This document shows, one piece after another, positions 16,972 to 25,397 of a stretch of 44,741 nucleotides of DNA. Position 1 is the stretch's first letter. Every line of letters starts with the position of its first letter. Source of the stretch: Prevotellaceae bacterium UBA1710 (GTDB lineage Bacteria > Bacteroidota > Bacteroidia > Bacteroidales > Bacteroidaceae). The notes under the pieces were generated by a model. That model had not been told where the DNA came from. It was given only the letters and a program-made list of their open reading frames with translations, and ran no database searches. The stretch spans positions 7,402 through 52,142 of the forward strand of contig DCJC01000026.1 in the NCBI GenBank assembly GCA_002317355.1. The letters are read 5' to 3'. The translations under genes were made by a program, and so were the position numbers.

Positions 16972-17008
16972 AGCGGTACTCCATTTCGCAATGACGTACC
17001 GCTTTTTC
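16972..17008 (+). terminator. Terminator downstream of the purine permease
   Basis: AGCGGTAC (16972-16979) pairs with GTACCGCT (16996-17003) and is followed by TTTTCTTTTC. From here to 17299 the DNA is AT-rich and holds no gene. Confidence 0.65.
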
Positions 17009-17299
17009 TTTTCTTGATTTTTTTCAAGTTGTGTAATTCATAGAATCAGTAAGGTTACTAACCAATACTACTACTAACAAATTCTGTATTACTAACTAAA
17101 TCTTACTTACTTTTAATCTAAACGTGATATAAACGGAAACCATTTGTTTGGTTTTCCTGTTGCAAAGTTACAAAAAAAACACAACACACAAAAACTTTTT
17201 TAAGAGAAAAACAACATTTTTTATGGTAAAACGTTTACAAGTGTATAATTAACACACCGATTTTGCTACTTCGATATTGCATTTTTCTATAATTTTTAG

Positions 17300-17307
17300 T
17301 AAATTTG
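17300..17307 (+). promoter_or_regulatory. Promoter -7 box of the AGCS gene, nearly leaderless
   Basis: TAAATTTG ends 8 bp before the ATG at 17316, with TTG near -33 (17276). Transcription would begin only a few bases before the start codon. This also excludes the upstream in-frame ATG at 17277 as the start. Confidence 0.6.
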
Positions 17308-17315
17308 CAGCCAAT

Positions 17316-18740
17316 ATGGAACAAACAATAACAAACTTCTTAAACACGATAAACGAACCGCTCGGTGGATTGATGGTTGCGATTCTATCAATAACGGGAA
17401 TTTGGTTCACCATTCGCACTCGAGGCGTACAATTTCGCATGATCGGAGAGATGTTTCATCTGCTTTTTCATAGCGATAACAGCTCGTCTGATGAAAAGAA
17501 TCAGAAACGAGTGAGTAGCTTTGAGGCATTTACCGTGTCACTTGCTTCTCGCGTAGGCACAGGAAATCTTGCAGGCGTGGCTACAGCTATAGTAATAGGT
17601 GGACCTGGTGCGATATTCTGGATGTGGGTAATGGCACTTATCGGTAGTGTGAATACATTCATCGAGTGTACGCTGGCTCAGTTGTTTAAGACACGCGGTG
17701 AAGAGTCGTTCATTGGAGGTCCAGCATATTATATCACCAAGGGCTTGCACAAACGTTGGTTTGCTTGTATCTTTGCTGTTGCCATCATCGGTCAGTTTGG
17801 ACTTACCAATAACATGGTACAGGCAAACACCATTTCTTCGGCTTTCTCACAGGCTTTCGGCTTCTCTCCTACAGCCATGGCTATTGTACTCACAACACTA
17901 ACCATCATTGTGGTGTTTGGAGGAATACAACGCATAGCAAAGGTGTGCTCGGTGATTGTTCCTATTATGGCTCTTGGATATCTCACTATTGCTATTTGGG
18001 TGATTATCAGCAACGTAACAATGATTCCTGATGTTCTGCGACTTATCGTCAAGAGTGCTTTCGGACTAGATCAAGCCGTAGGCGGTACAATAGGTATGGC
18101 CATAACAATGGGCTTTAAACGTGGTATCTTCAGTAATGAGGCAGGTGAGGGAAGTGCGCCTAATGCGGCAGCCACAGCTCACGTAAGTCATCCCGTGAAG
18201 CAAGGATTGATTCAAACACTTGGCGTATTTACAGATACTCTAATCGTATGCTCATGTACGGCATTTATCATACTTTGCTCAGGACTTTACAATTGTGGTG
18301 AGAATGGCATTGAACTTACTCAGGTAGCTCTCTCTGCGCATATCGGCGAGGTAGGAAAGACGATAATAGCTGTGGCGATTCTCTTCTTCGCCTTCTCAAG
18401 TGTGATTGGAAATTACTATTATGGTGAGTGTAATGTGGCATTCCTCTGCAACGGGAAAAGTTATACCAAAGCAGCTATTCATGGCTACAGAGTGATATTA
18501 GGTGTTATAATATTCCTCGGATCGCTAATGACCATAGATATCGTTTGGGCATTAGTTGATTTCTTCATGGTTATTATGACTTCATGCAACCTCATCGCCA
18601 TTATGCTACTTGGGAAATACGCCATTCGCCTTCTTGATGACTATCAGCAGCAACGTAAGGCAGGAAAGGACCCAAAATACAAGGCAGAAACCTGTAAAGA
18701 GATTGCGGACGAGACAGAGTGCTGGAGGGGTTCTGAGTGA
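17316..18740 (+). CDS. Alanine/glycine:cation symporter (AGCS family)
   Basis: A 474-aa inner-membrane transporter with 10-11 hydrophobic segments that imports small neutral amino acids with sodium or protons. The family signature is clear: FEAFTVSLASRVGTGNLAGV in the first third and FSNEAGEGSAPNAAATAHVS in the middle. MEQTITNFLNTINEPLGG is a typical AGCS N-terminus, and the -7 box position supports this start. The stop codon lies inside the palindromic repeat shared with the convergent GH35 gene. It is a single-gene unit. Alanine preference is the usual annotation but is not shown by the sequence. Confidence 0.9.
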   Translation: MEQTITNFLNTINEPLGGLMVAILSITGIWFTIRTRGVQFRMIGEMFHLLFHSDNSSSDEKNQKRVSSFEAFTVSLASRVGTGNLAGVATAIVIGGPGAIFWMWVMALIGSVNTFIECTLAQLFKTRGEESFIGGPAYYITKGLHKRWFACIFAVAIIGQFGLTNNMVQANTISSAFSQAFGFSPTAMAIVLTTLTIIVVFGGIQRIAKVCSVIVPIMALGYLTIAIWVIISNVTMIPDVLRLIVKSAFGLDQAVGGTIGMAITMGFKRGIFSNEAGEGSAPNAAATAHVSHPVKQGLIQTLGVFTDTLIVCSCTAFIILCSGLYNCGENGIELTQVALSAHIGEVGKTIIAVAILFFAFSSVIGNYYYGECNVAFLCNGKSYTKAAIHGYRVILGVIIFLGSLMTIDIVWALVDFFMVIMTSCNLIAIMLLGKYAIRLLDDYQQQRKAGKDPKYKAETCKEIADETECWRGSE

Positions 18741-18824
18741 AGAGTGAAGAATTGAGTTTGTATTATTCACAGATGGCCAATAACGACAAGTGCAACTTAA
18801 GCTCTTCACTTTTCACTCTTCACT
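18736..18824. repeat. GTGAAGAGTGAA palindromic repeat between convergent genes
   Basis: AGTGAAGAGTGAA (18736-18748) and its reverse complement (18812-18824) flank about 63 bp. It belongs to the same family as the repeats at 22310-22348, 22811-22849 and 27296-27388. Both convergent genes end inside it. It may act as a bidirectional terminator, but there is no T-run. Confidence 0.6.
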
Positions 18825-20884
18825 TTAAATTCTTCATTCTTAACTCTTATCACTCTAACTCCGGAGAGTGACAATAAGTGATTATCTACTGCATCCAGAA
18901 TCGCTTTCTGTTCTTTCTGAAGATATATAGGTGCATCCTTACGCAAAGGGAGGATTCGCAATTCTATTTTCTTTGCAACGAGGTCAGAGACACGTACAAG
19001 CATTGGCTTCCCATTCCAGAAATTATCCTCTACGAGCTTTCCATCTGCATAGACACGGGCACAGTCACCTTCATAGTTAATTTCAAGAAAAACACTATCA
19101 GCCTTGGCTGCAAGAGCAGTATCTACACCTATTATATATATAGCAGCTTTGTCGAAATCTCTATCTTCTGGCATTGCAGCCACCTTCTGCTTCCCCTTAG
19201 GAATTTCACGAGGTGCAGCAGCATCTTGAATCTTCCTCACCTCTACCCTATCATCGGTTGTCTGCCAATATTCCTCTACTATTCTATCGCCATCCTTATA
19301 AAGAATGCCATCTTCGTGCTGCGCATAATGCAATGCACCGTCAATCTTATATGCACGATTAGCCTTCTCGACAGGCAGAAGGACAATCTGGATATCACCC
19401 ATGGCGAGAGGCTTCTTCGCATTAAGCATACGTTTCTTGCCATCAACGGTGACTGAAGGCTTCATATCCTTTATCGGAATAAGGTAGAGAGTGTTCCCTA
19501 CCTTGCAGAAAGGCTGTGCATCTGCGGTTATGGTATGACCACAGAACGGCATTCCGACAGGGCGCACATAACAGCGACCATCCTCGTTGCGCATCCTTAC
19601 ATAGTCGTTATAGAACTCAAAACAACCACGGCGTGCGTAATGCTCTGAGAGGGTATCGACATCCATCAGCGACAATTCCTCACCCCAATCAGCAAGGAAC
19701 TGATGCAAGAGGCGTGTCTGGTGGAAGGCTACGGCATTCGGCTGTCCCATCTCACCAAGAGGGCATTGGAAGTCGTATGTCATGTAAGGCATATCGTTAT
19801 AGTTGGTCACAGCCGTCTTCTGTGTCTCTGCCATAGTATGAGCAGGGTTGTAAGGGTTTGTACCACCGTGGTACATGTAATAGCCAGGGAGGTTGCTTCC
19901 GCTGCCAAGCTTACAGATAGCAAGAGGGAGAGCCTCATTGCCACTCATATTGATGCGACGATGGTATGAAGGCATCATACCTCCACCAAGCTCGCAGGTG
20001 AGATATGGATAGCTGAGGTCGGTCTTGTTCTCCTTGAGTTCGTCAGCAGAGAATGTCTCGGTTGCTATCACACGACTCATCCTATCATCCTTGAAGATAA
20101 ACGCCTTTGAGTAATCGCCTGGCATATCCGTCAGTTTCCTATCCCAGAAACCATCGGCATAGTCACCATAGAGAGGCAGAAGTTTTCCGAATTCCTCCTT
20201 GCCATTGAGTTTCGGCCAACCGGTACGAGTCATGAAGGGCACATCGAAACCTGCCTTCACGGCAATATCCTTCAGAGCCATATAGTAAGCCCACGGACCT
20301 CTACACTCGTTCTCTATCTGCACTCCGACGATAGGGCCGCCATCTTTCCACAGCATTCCGTTCACCTGACCGAAAATGTTATAATAGAGGTGTTCCACTT
20401 CCTTCATGAAACCTTTCGCCATAGAACGAACCTTATATTCCTTCGGATTGCTGACATGGCGTTCTACTACCAAATCAGGAAAGCCTCCCTGATAGACCTC
20501 ACCATGGCAGAAAGGTCCGATACGAAGTACCACAGGCATATCCTCACTCTTACATACCTCAAGAAACTCACGGAGATTCATATTTCCCGCCCAGTTCCAG
20601 TGACCTTCTTCCGGTTCGTGATGAATCCAGAAGACATAGGTGGCAGCAATGGTTATTCCGCCAGCCTTCATCTTGCGTATCTCTCTTCGCCAATCCTTCG
20701 CAGGAACACGGGCATAGTGTATCTCGCCCATAACAGGCAGAACGTGCTTGCCACCTACGACGAATCCCTTGGAATCAACCTCAAACTTAACACCCTGAGG
20801 GTTGACATTGGTTCCAAAAGTAAATGTCTTCTGCGCATAAGATATCTGCGAAACAAGAAATAAGAGAAGAAGGAGTTTTTTCAT
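18806..20884 (-). CDS. GH35 family glycosidase (beta-galactosidase type), secreted
   Basis: A 692-aa protein with a signal peptide (MKKLLLLLFLVSQISYAQ). The GH35 barrel begins near 35 (FEVDSKGFVVGGKHVLPVMG, EIHYARVPAKDWRREIRKMK) and holds the acid/base E193 in GVQIENE; the likely nucleophile is E298 in YPYLTCELGGGM. A C-terminal beta domain follows. GH35 enzymes remove terminal beta-galactosyl residues; this group of Bacteroidetes enzymes acts on plant or host galactosides, and the substrate is unknown. The last dozen residues (VKNEEFKVKSEK) are encoded by the intergenic repeat, suggesting that the repeat insertion replaced the original stop. It is monocistronic. Confidence 0.88.
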   Translation of the reverse strand: MKKLLLLLFLVSQISYAQKTFTFGTNVNPQGVKFEVDSKGFVVGGKHVLPVMGEIHYARVPAKDWRREIRKMKAGGITIAATYVFWIHHEPEEGHWNWAGNMNLREFLEVCKSEDMPVVLRIGPFCHGEVYQGGFPDLVVERHVSNPKEYKVRSMAKGFMKEVEHLYYNIFGQVNGMLWKDGGPIVGVQIENECRGPWAYYMALKDIAVKAGFDVPFMTRTGWPKLNGKEEFGKLLPLYGDYADGFWDRKLTDMPGDYSKAFIFKDDRMSRVIATETFSADELKENKTDLSYPYLTCELGGGMMPSYHRRINMSGNEALPLAICKLGSGSNLPGYYMYHGGTNPYNPAHTMAETQKTAVTNYNDMPYMTYDFQCPLGEMGQPNAVAFHQTRLLHQFLADWGEELSLMDVDTLSEHYARRGCFEFYNDYVRMRNEDGRCYVRPVGMPFCGHTITADAQPFCKVGNTLYLIPIKDMKPSVTVDGKKRMLNAKKPLAMGDIQIVLLPVEKANRAYKIDGALHYAQHEDGILYKDGDRIVEEYWQTTDDRVEVRKIQDAAAPREIPKGKQKVAAMPEDRDFDKAAIYIIGVDTALAAKADSVFLEINYEGDCARVYADGKLVEDNFWNGKPMLVRVSDLVAKKIELRILPLRKDAPIYLQKEQKAILDAVDNHLLSLSGVRVIRVKNEEFKVKSEK

Positions 20885-21091
20885 ATTTAAGTGTAGAATA
20901 AAGAATTTAAGTCACACATATAGTGGATTATAATATTAGATCAGCAAGGTAATAAAGGAGAAAAGAGTGAAGAATGTGGAAAATTAAAAATGAAAAATGA
21001 AAAATACGGATTACATCTTTCTAGTAAAGACTACACAAGAAAATGCAAACTTGTATTTTTCACTTTTCATTATTTATTTAAAGTTTACTCT

Positions 21092-22288
21092 TTACTTAAC
21101 GAGCTCCATTGTATCAGATGCGATCATCAACTCCTCGTCGGTTGGGATTACTACAACCTTAACCTTTGAATCTGAAGTAGAGATGATAGCCTCTTCGCCG
21201 TGGATCTGTGCATTCTTCTCCTTGTCGAGCTTGATGCCCATCCACTCCATATCCTCACATACTGCCTCACGGATATCTGCCTGGTTCTCACAAACACCTG
21301 CGGTGAATACGAGTACGTCACAGCCACCGAGCGCAGCAGCGTAAGAACCGATGTACTTCTTGATACGGTATGTGTACATATCGATAGCGAGCTTACACTT
21401 AGCATCACCCTCAGAAGCAGCCTGGAACACCTCACGCATATCACTTGACTTACAAGAGATACCAGCAAGACCAGACTTCTTGTTGAAGTAGTTAGAAACA
21501 CCATCAGCATCGAGGTTGAGCTTCTTCTGGATGAATGAAACAGCACCGCCGTCGATATCACCAGAACGTGTACCCATCATAACACCCTCAAGTGGAGTAA
21601 GACCCATTGATGTATCCTGGCACTTACCATCCTTTACAGCAGCGAGAGAGCCACCGTTACCGATGTGAGCTGTGATAATCTTTGAGCCTTCAGCCTTCAT
21701 GCCAAGGAACTCGAGTGCACGAGCTGAAACATAACGGTGAGATGTGCCGTGGAAACCATAACGACGAACGCCATAGTTCTCGTACATATCATAAGGGATA
21801 GCATACATAAATGCCTTCTGCGGCATTGTCTGGTGGAATGCTGTATCGAATACGCCTACCTGTGGAATTGTTGGGAGAAGAGCAGTAACCGCATCTACAC
21901 CCTTGAGGTTTGCTGGGTTGTGGAGAGGAGCGAGGTCATTGCAAGCCTTGAATGCCTCGAGAACCTCTGGAGTGAGGATAACTGACTTAGCGAACTTCTC
22001 ACCACCATGCACCATACGATGACCAACTGCATCGAGTTCGTCGAGTGACTTCAACGCGCCATCTACTGGATCAGTAAGCACCTTGAAGATGAGCTCTACA
22101 CCTACTGTGTGCTCAGGAATCTCCTGCTCGATAACCTTCTTGCTGCCATCCTTTGCATTGAACTTGATGAATGCACCTGGCAAACCAATCTTCTCAATAC
22201 CGCCCTTAGCAAGAACGGTCTTTGTCTCCATCTCAAACAACTGATATTTGATGGAGCTGCTTCCGCAGTTCAAAACTAAAATTTTCAT
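21092..22288 (-). CDS. ackA: Acetate kinase
   Basis: A 398-aa protein of full family length. MKILVLNCGSSSIKYQLFEM is the classic N-terminus, and HRMVHGGEKFAKS, YGFHGTSHRYVSARALEFLG, AHIGNGGSLAAVKDGKCQDT, GLTPLEGVMMGTRSGDIDGG and DVLVFTAGVCENQADIREAV follow. It makes ATP and acetate from acetyl phosphate in the cytoplasm, completing the pathway begun by Pta. It is the last gene of the pta-(four-helix gene)-ackA series on the minus strand. Confidence 0.98.
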   Translation of the reverse strand: MKILVLNCGSSSIKYQLFEMETKTVLAKGGIEKIGLPGAFIKFNAKDGSKKVIEQEIPEHTVGVELIFKVLTDPVDGALKSLDELDAVGHRMVHGGEKFAKSVILTPEVLEAFKACNDLAPLHNPANLKGVDAVTALLPTIPQVGVFDTAFHQTMPQKAFMYAIPYDMYENYGVRRYGFHGTSHRYVSARALEFLGMKAEGSKIITAHIGNGGSLAAVKDGKCQDTSMGLTPLEGVMMGTRSGDIDGGAVSFIQKKLNLDADGVSNYFNKKSGLAGISCKSSDMREVFQAASEGDAKCKLAIDMYTYRIKKYIGSYAAALGGCDVLVFTAGVCENQADIREAVCEDMEWMGIKLDKEKNAQIHGEEAIISTSDSKVKVVVIPTDEELMIASDTMELVK

Positions 22289-22309
22289 TCTTAAAATTTT
22301 ACTTTTGAG

Positions 22310-22348
22310 AGTGAAGAGTGAAAAGTGTAGAGTTAAGAATTTAAGTTA
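22310..22348. repeat. Left arm of a 39-bp inverted repeat around the four-helix-bundle gene
   Basis: AGTGAAGAGTGAAAAGTGTA followed by GAGTTAAGAATTTAAGTTA. It is the reverse complement of 22811-22849 with one mismatch. The arms lie just outside the four-helix-bundle gene. Confidence 0.85.
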
Positions 22349-22399
22349 CATTCTGCAAATAAAAATTCTCATACTGACATTTTCACCCTGCACAAACAT

Positions 22400-22786
22400 T
22401 TATTTAATTATTATCTGTTGATTCTTTTTGGACGTATTAACAGAAGCTGTAAGCATTGCTATCAATTCATTACAATCTTCTTTCATGCTTGCACCTTCTC
22501 TTTCCGTAATACATTTCTTTTCCGTTAGAAGAATGAGCCAACCTTGAGTTTCACTTGCCTCTTTCAAGGCTATCTGAAGTTTACTGATAAAGTCGGCTTT
22601 GCTTTGAGCGAACTGAGATTCTCTTACATTAGCCATGATTGATGTTCCTGACCGAAGCACCTGATCATATATAGACTTAAACATGACATTCCTATTGGAA
22701 GACAAATAGTCAACCATATTGACAATCCTTGAAGCAAATGCCTGGGATTTGACAAGAAGTGGGGAATGTTCACGATTATAATCCAT
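22400..22786 (-). CDS. Four-helix-bundle protein (23S rRNA intervening-sequence protein family)
   Basis: A 128-aa all-helical protein: LLVKSQAFASRIVNMVDYL, then FKSIYDQVLRSGTSIMANVR, ESQFAQSKADFISKLQIALK and EASETQGWLILLTEKKCI. The pattern of Gly-Ser-x-x-Ile-x-x-Asn followed by Ala-x-x-Ser-x-x-Asp-Phe and Ala-x-x-Glu-x-x-Glu-Thr is that of the S23/IVP family (TIGR02436). Members lie inside intervening sequences of 23S rRNA or as orphans, and Avd-like relatives bind nucleic acid in retroelements. Here the gene interrupts pta-ackA and is enclosed by a 39-bp inverted repeat, so it looks inserted as a unit. Function is unknown. Confidence 0.85.
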   Translation of the reverse strand: MDYNREHSPLLVKSQAFASRIVNMVDYLSSNRNVMFKSIYDQVLRSGTSIMANVRESQFAQSKADFISKLQIALKEASETQGWLILLTEKKCITEREGASMKEDCNELIAMLTASVNTSKKNQQIIIK

Positions 22787-22810
22787 GCAATGCCTGTATC
22801 GAGAATATTC

Positions 22811-22849
22811 TAACTTAAATTCTTCACTCTACACTTTTCACTCTTCACT
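22811..22849. repeat. Right arm of the 39-bp inverted repeat around the four-helix-bundle gene
   Basis: Reverse complement of 22310-22348 with a single mismatch. It lies between the pta stop and the four-helix-bundle start. Confidence 0.85.
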
Positions 22850-22856
22850 TAAAGAA

Positions 22857-23867
22857 TTATTTCTTCGCATCCATTGCCTGGCAAGCGGTGATAGCTACGA
22901 GATTTACGATGTCCTCTACTGAACAGCCACGGCTGAGGTCGTTTACTGGACGAGCGATACCCTGAAGGATTGGACCGAGGGCAACTGCATTGCCGAGACG
23001 CTGAACGAGCTTATAGCCGATGTTACCAACCTCAAGGTTAGGGAACACGAGTACGTTAGCCTTACCAGCGATATCAGAGCCTGGAGCCTTCTTAGCACCA
23101 ACTGATGGAACGAGAGCAGCATCTGCCTGAAGCTCACCATCAATCTTGAGAGTTGGATCAAGTTCCTTGGCAACCTTTGTAGCCTCAACAACCTTATCAA
23201 CAACCTCGTGCTTAGCGCTACCCTTTGTTGAGAAAGAACACATAGCAACACGTGGCTCAGCGAAACCAGCAACCGAACGAGCTGTCTGGGCTGTACATAC
23301 TGCAATCTGACCAAGCTGGTTAGCATCTGGCATTGGAGTAACAGCAACATCAGCGAATACCATAACACCATTCTCACCATACTGAGGTGTCTCAGTAATC
23401 ATGAGCATAGCACCAGAAACGCAAGAGATACCAGGAGCAGTCTTGATGATCTGGAGAGCTGGACGAAGTGTGTCACCTGTTGTAGAGAGAGCACCAGAAA
23501 TCTGACCGTCAGCACCTTCAGTCTTGATGATCATACAACCAAGATAGAGAGGATTCTTAACAAGCTCACGAGCCTGCTCGATAGTCATACCCTTCTTCTT
23601 ACGAAGCTCAGCAAGAAGCTGTGCATACTCTTCACTCTTCTCGCAGTTCTCTGGATCGATAAGAGTAGCCTTATCAAGATGTGTGAGTCCCTTCTCCTTT
23701 GCAAGAGCAGCAACCTTCTCAGGGTTACCGATAAGGATAAGGTCAGCAATTTCCTGCTCCAGAACTTTGTCTGCAGCTACAAGTGTACGCTCCTCTTCTG
23801 CCTCTGGGAGCACGATGCGCTGTTTGTTTGCCTTAGCACGCGCAATAATCTGATCAATTAAACTCAT
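22857..23867 (-). CDS. pta: Phosphate acetyltransferase
   Basis: A 336-aa short-form enzyme (PTA_PTB domain only). It begins MSLIDQIIARAKANKQRIVL with PEAEEERTL, and continues with GCMIIKTEGADGQISGALST, GVMVFADVAVTPMPDANQLG, AQTARSVAGFAEPRVAMCSF and the C-terminal ANVLVFPNLEVGNIGYKLVQ and GPILQGIARPVNDLSRGCSV. It converts acetyl-CoA and phosphate to acetyl phosphate for AckA in mixed-acid fermentation. It is first in the series, with a promoter box 95 bp upstream. Confidence 0.97.
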   Translation of the reverse strand: MSLIDQIIARAKANKQRIVLPEAEEERTLVAADKVLEQEIADLILIGNPEKVAALAKEKGLTHLDKATLIDPENCEKSEEYAQLLAELRKKKGMTIEQARELVKNPLYLGCMIIKTEGADGQISGALSTTGDTLRPALQIIKTAPGISCVSGAMLMITETPQYGENGVMVFADVAVTPMPDANQLGQIAVCTAQTARSVAGFAEPRVAMCSFSTKGSAKHEVVDKVVEATKVAKELDPTLKIDGELQADAALVPSVGAKKAPGSDIAGKANVLVFPNLEVGNIGYKLVQRLGNAVALGPILQGIARPVNDLSRGCSVEDIVNLVAITACQAMDAKK

Positions 23868-23962
23868 AGTTTTAAGATTTATGATTTACGATTTTTGTAA
23901 TTTTAAAGTAATTCATTACGTCGTCATAAGTGGGCATTAGAGTCCTGGCGGCTATTTCTCTG

Positions 23963-23970
23963 CAAAGTTA
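23963..23970 (-). promoter_or_regulatory. pta promoter -7 box
   Basis: The minus strand reads TAACTTTG, matching TAnnTTTG, about 95 bp upstream of the pta ATG. Confidence 0.55.
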
Positions 23971-24066
23971 GTAAAAAAAAAGTGAACAGCAAAAGCTATT
24001 CACCTTTTTTTCTTAATATAGGTATAATCTTATAAGAAAATTAAGTATAAACTATCCTTCTACATT

Positions 24067-24840
24067 CTAATTACTCAGTTCTTCATTGAGTAAACTTTCC
24101 AGATTCTCTGCAGAAAGACGAAGTCGGAAACGACCATTTAGGGCAGCACTTATTCTACCTGTTTCCTCAGACACAACGATACACAAGGCATCACTCTTCT
24201 GGCACATTCCCATGGCAGCACGGTGACGAAGTCCAAGTTCACGAGGAATATCAAGGTCGTGACTAACAGGGAGAATACATCCGGCAGCCATAATTCTATG
24301 TTTACTGATAATCATGGCTCCATCATGCAAAGGCGAATTCTTGAAGAATATGTTTTCGATAAGTCGCTGATTGATGTTTGCATCAATGGTATCTCCAGTC
24401 TCCATTATCTCATTCAGATTGGTTTCACGCTCAATTACTATCAATGCTCCAACCTTTCCACGAGCCATACTCTGACATGCCATAACGATTGACATCACTT
24501 TCTCTCGATCGATAGCGTCTGTTTTCTGGTCATTAGAAGAGAAGAATTTCAGCAATCTACGTATTCTGTTATGTCCTCCAAGATTATTAAGGAACTTTCG
24601 GATTTCATCCTGAAAGAGTATCAGAATCGCCAACGAACCAACACCTACCAATTTATCGAAAATAGCTCCGAGCAGACGCATTTCAAGTACTCGACTGACC
24701 AACAGCCAGACGAGAATAAACACCAAGATTCCAACAAAGACATTGATGGATCTCGAGTCCCTCATGAACCGATAGGTGTAGTATAGCATCAACGCAACGA
24801 GGAAAATATCAACTGCGTCTTTTATTTCGAATGAAAACAT
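24067..24840 (-). CDS. cdaA: Diadenylate cyclase, membrane-bound CdaA type
   Basis: A 257-aa protein with three N-terminal membrane helices (about 10-25, 32-50 and 57-76) and a cytoplasmic DAC domain. The catalytic motifs are intact: DGA at 173-175 (SPLHDGAMIISK) and RHR at 205-207 (GLRHRAAMG). It condenses two ATP into c-di-AMP, a second messenger controlling osmolyte and envelope homeostasis. It lies 39 bp downstream of the Fur-family gene on the same strand, so the two are probably co-transcribed. In Bacteroidetes cdaA is often next to folP, which is retained here on the other side of the Fur-family gene. Confidence 0.95.
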   Translation of the reverse strand: MFSFEIKDAVDIFLVALMLYYTYRFMRDSRSINVFVGILVFILVWLLVSRVLEMRLLGAIFDKLVGVGSLAILILFQDEIRKFLNNLGGHNRIRRLLKFFSSNDQKTDAIDREKVMSIVMACQSMARGKVGALIVIERETNLNEIMETGDTIDANINQRLIENIFFKNSPLHDGAMIISKHRIMAAGCILPVSHDLDIPRELGLRHRAAMGMCQKSDALCIVVSEETGRISAALNGRFRLRLSAENLESLLNEELSN

Positions 24841-24879
24841 ATCAATTTAGGATTACAAAAAGTGAAGAATATCACTTTC

Positions 24880-25299
24880 TCACTTAACAGCACAATCTGG
24901 ACATAGTCCTTTCAAAACATAGTTCACACTTTGGAGTTGGAAACCCGGAGGCAATGGGACTGCAGGTACATGAACCTTCTTCAGGCAGAAGGTTCGGCCA
25001 CACTCTACACAGGCAAAATGTGTATGCTCTTCATCATCATCTTTTTCAAGATCACCATCCACTGCATACTTCACCGAACCAGACCCATCATCAATGGCAT
25101 GAATCAAACCATGAAGCAAGAAAAGATTAAGTGTACGGGAGATTGTTGACTTATCAATAGTAAGCAAAATACGCTCCAACTGCATAAGAGAAACAGCTTC
25201 ATCTCCACGCCACATGGCACGGAGAATCATCAGTCTGTTGGCAGTCGGCTTTATATCATGATGCTGCAATTTATGCAGAAAGAACTCTTCATCTTTCAT
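24880..25299 (-). CDS. Fur-family metal-dependent transcriptional regulator
   Basis: A 139-aa protein from the ATG at 25297-25299 (MKDEEFFLHKLQHHDIKPTA, NRLMILRAM). The reading frame is open to 25437, but that start would overlap the folP promoter and add a non-homologous 46-residue extension. The winged helix spans about 1-75 (TIDKSTISRTLNLFLLHGLI) and the dimerisation domain carries HTHFACVECGRTFC and GLCPDCAVK, giving C97xxC100 and C133xxC136 for structural zinc. Whether it senses iron, zinc or peroxide (Fur, Zur or PerR) cannot be decided. It diverges from folP and precedes cdaA. Confidence 0.9.
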   Translation of the reverse strand: MKDEEFFLHKLQHHDIKPTANRLMILRAMWRGDEAVSLMQLERILLTIDKSTISRTLNLFLLHGLIHAIDDGSGSVKYAVDGDLEKDDDEEHTHFACVECGRTFCLKKVHVPAVPLPPGFQLQSVNYVLKGLCPDCAVK

Positions 25300-25379
25300 A
25301 TTGTGCACAAAAATACTGAAAAAATCACGTTTCTGCAAATATTTATCAGAAATTAACGCAAGTTTATAAAACATTTTCC

Positions 25380-25387
25380 TACCTTTG
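25380..25387 (+). promoter_or_regulatory. folP promoter -7 box, nearly leaderless
   Basis: TACCTTTG ends 10 bp before the folP ATG at 25398, leaving only a few bases of leader. Confidence 0.6.
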
Positions 25388-25397
25388 CACAATAAAT

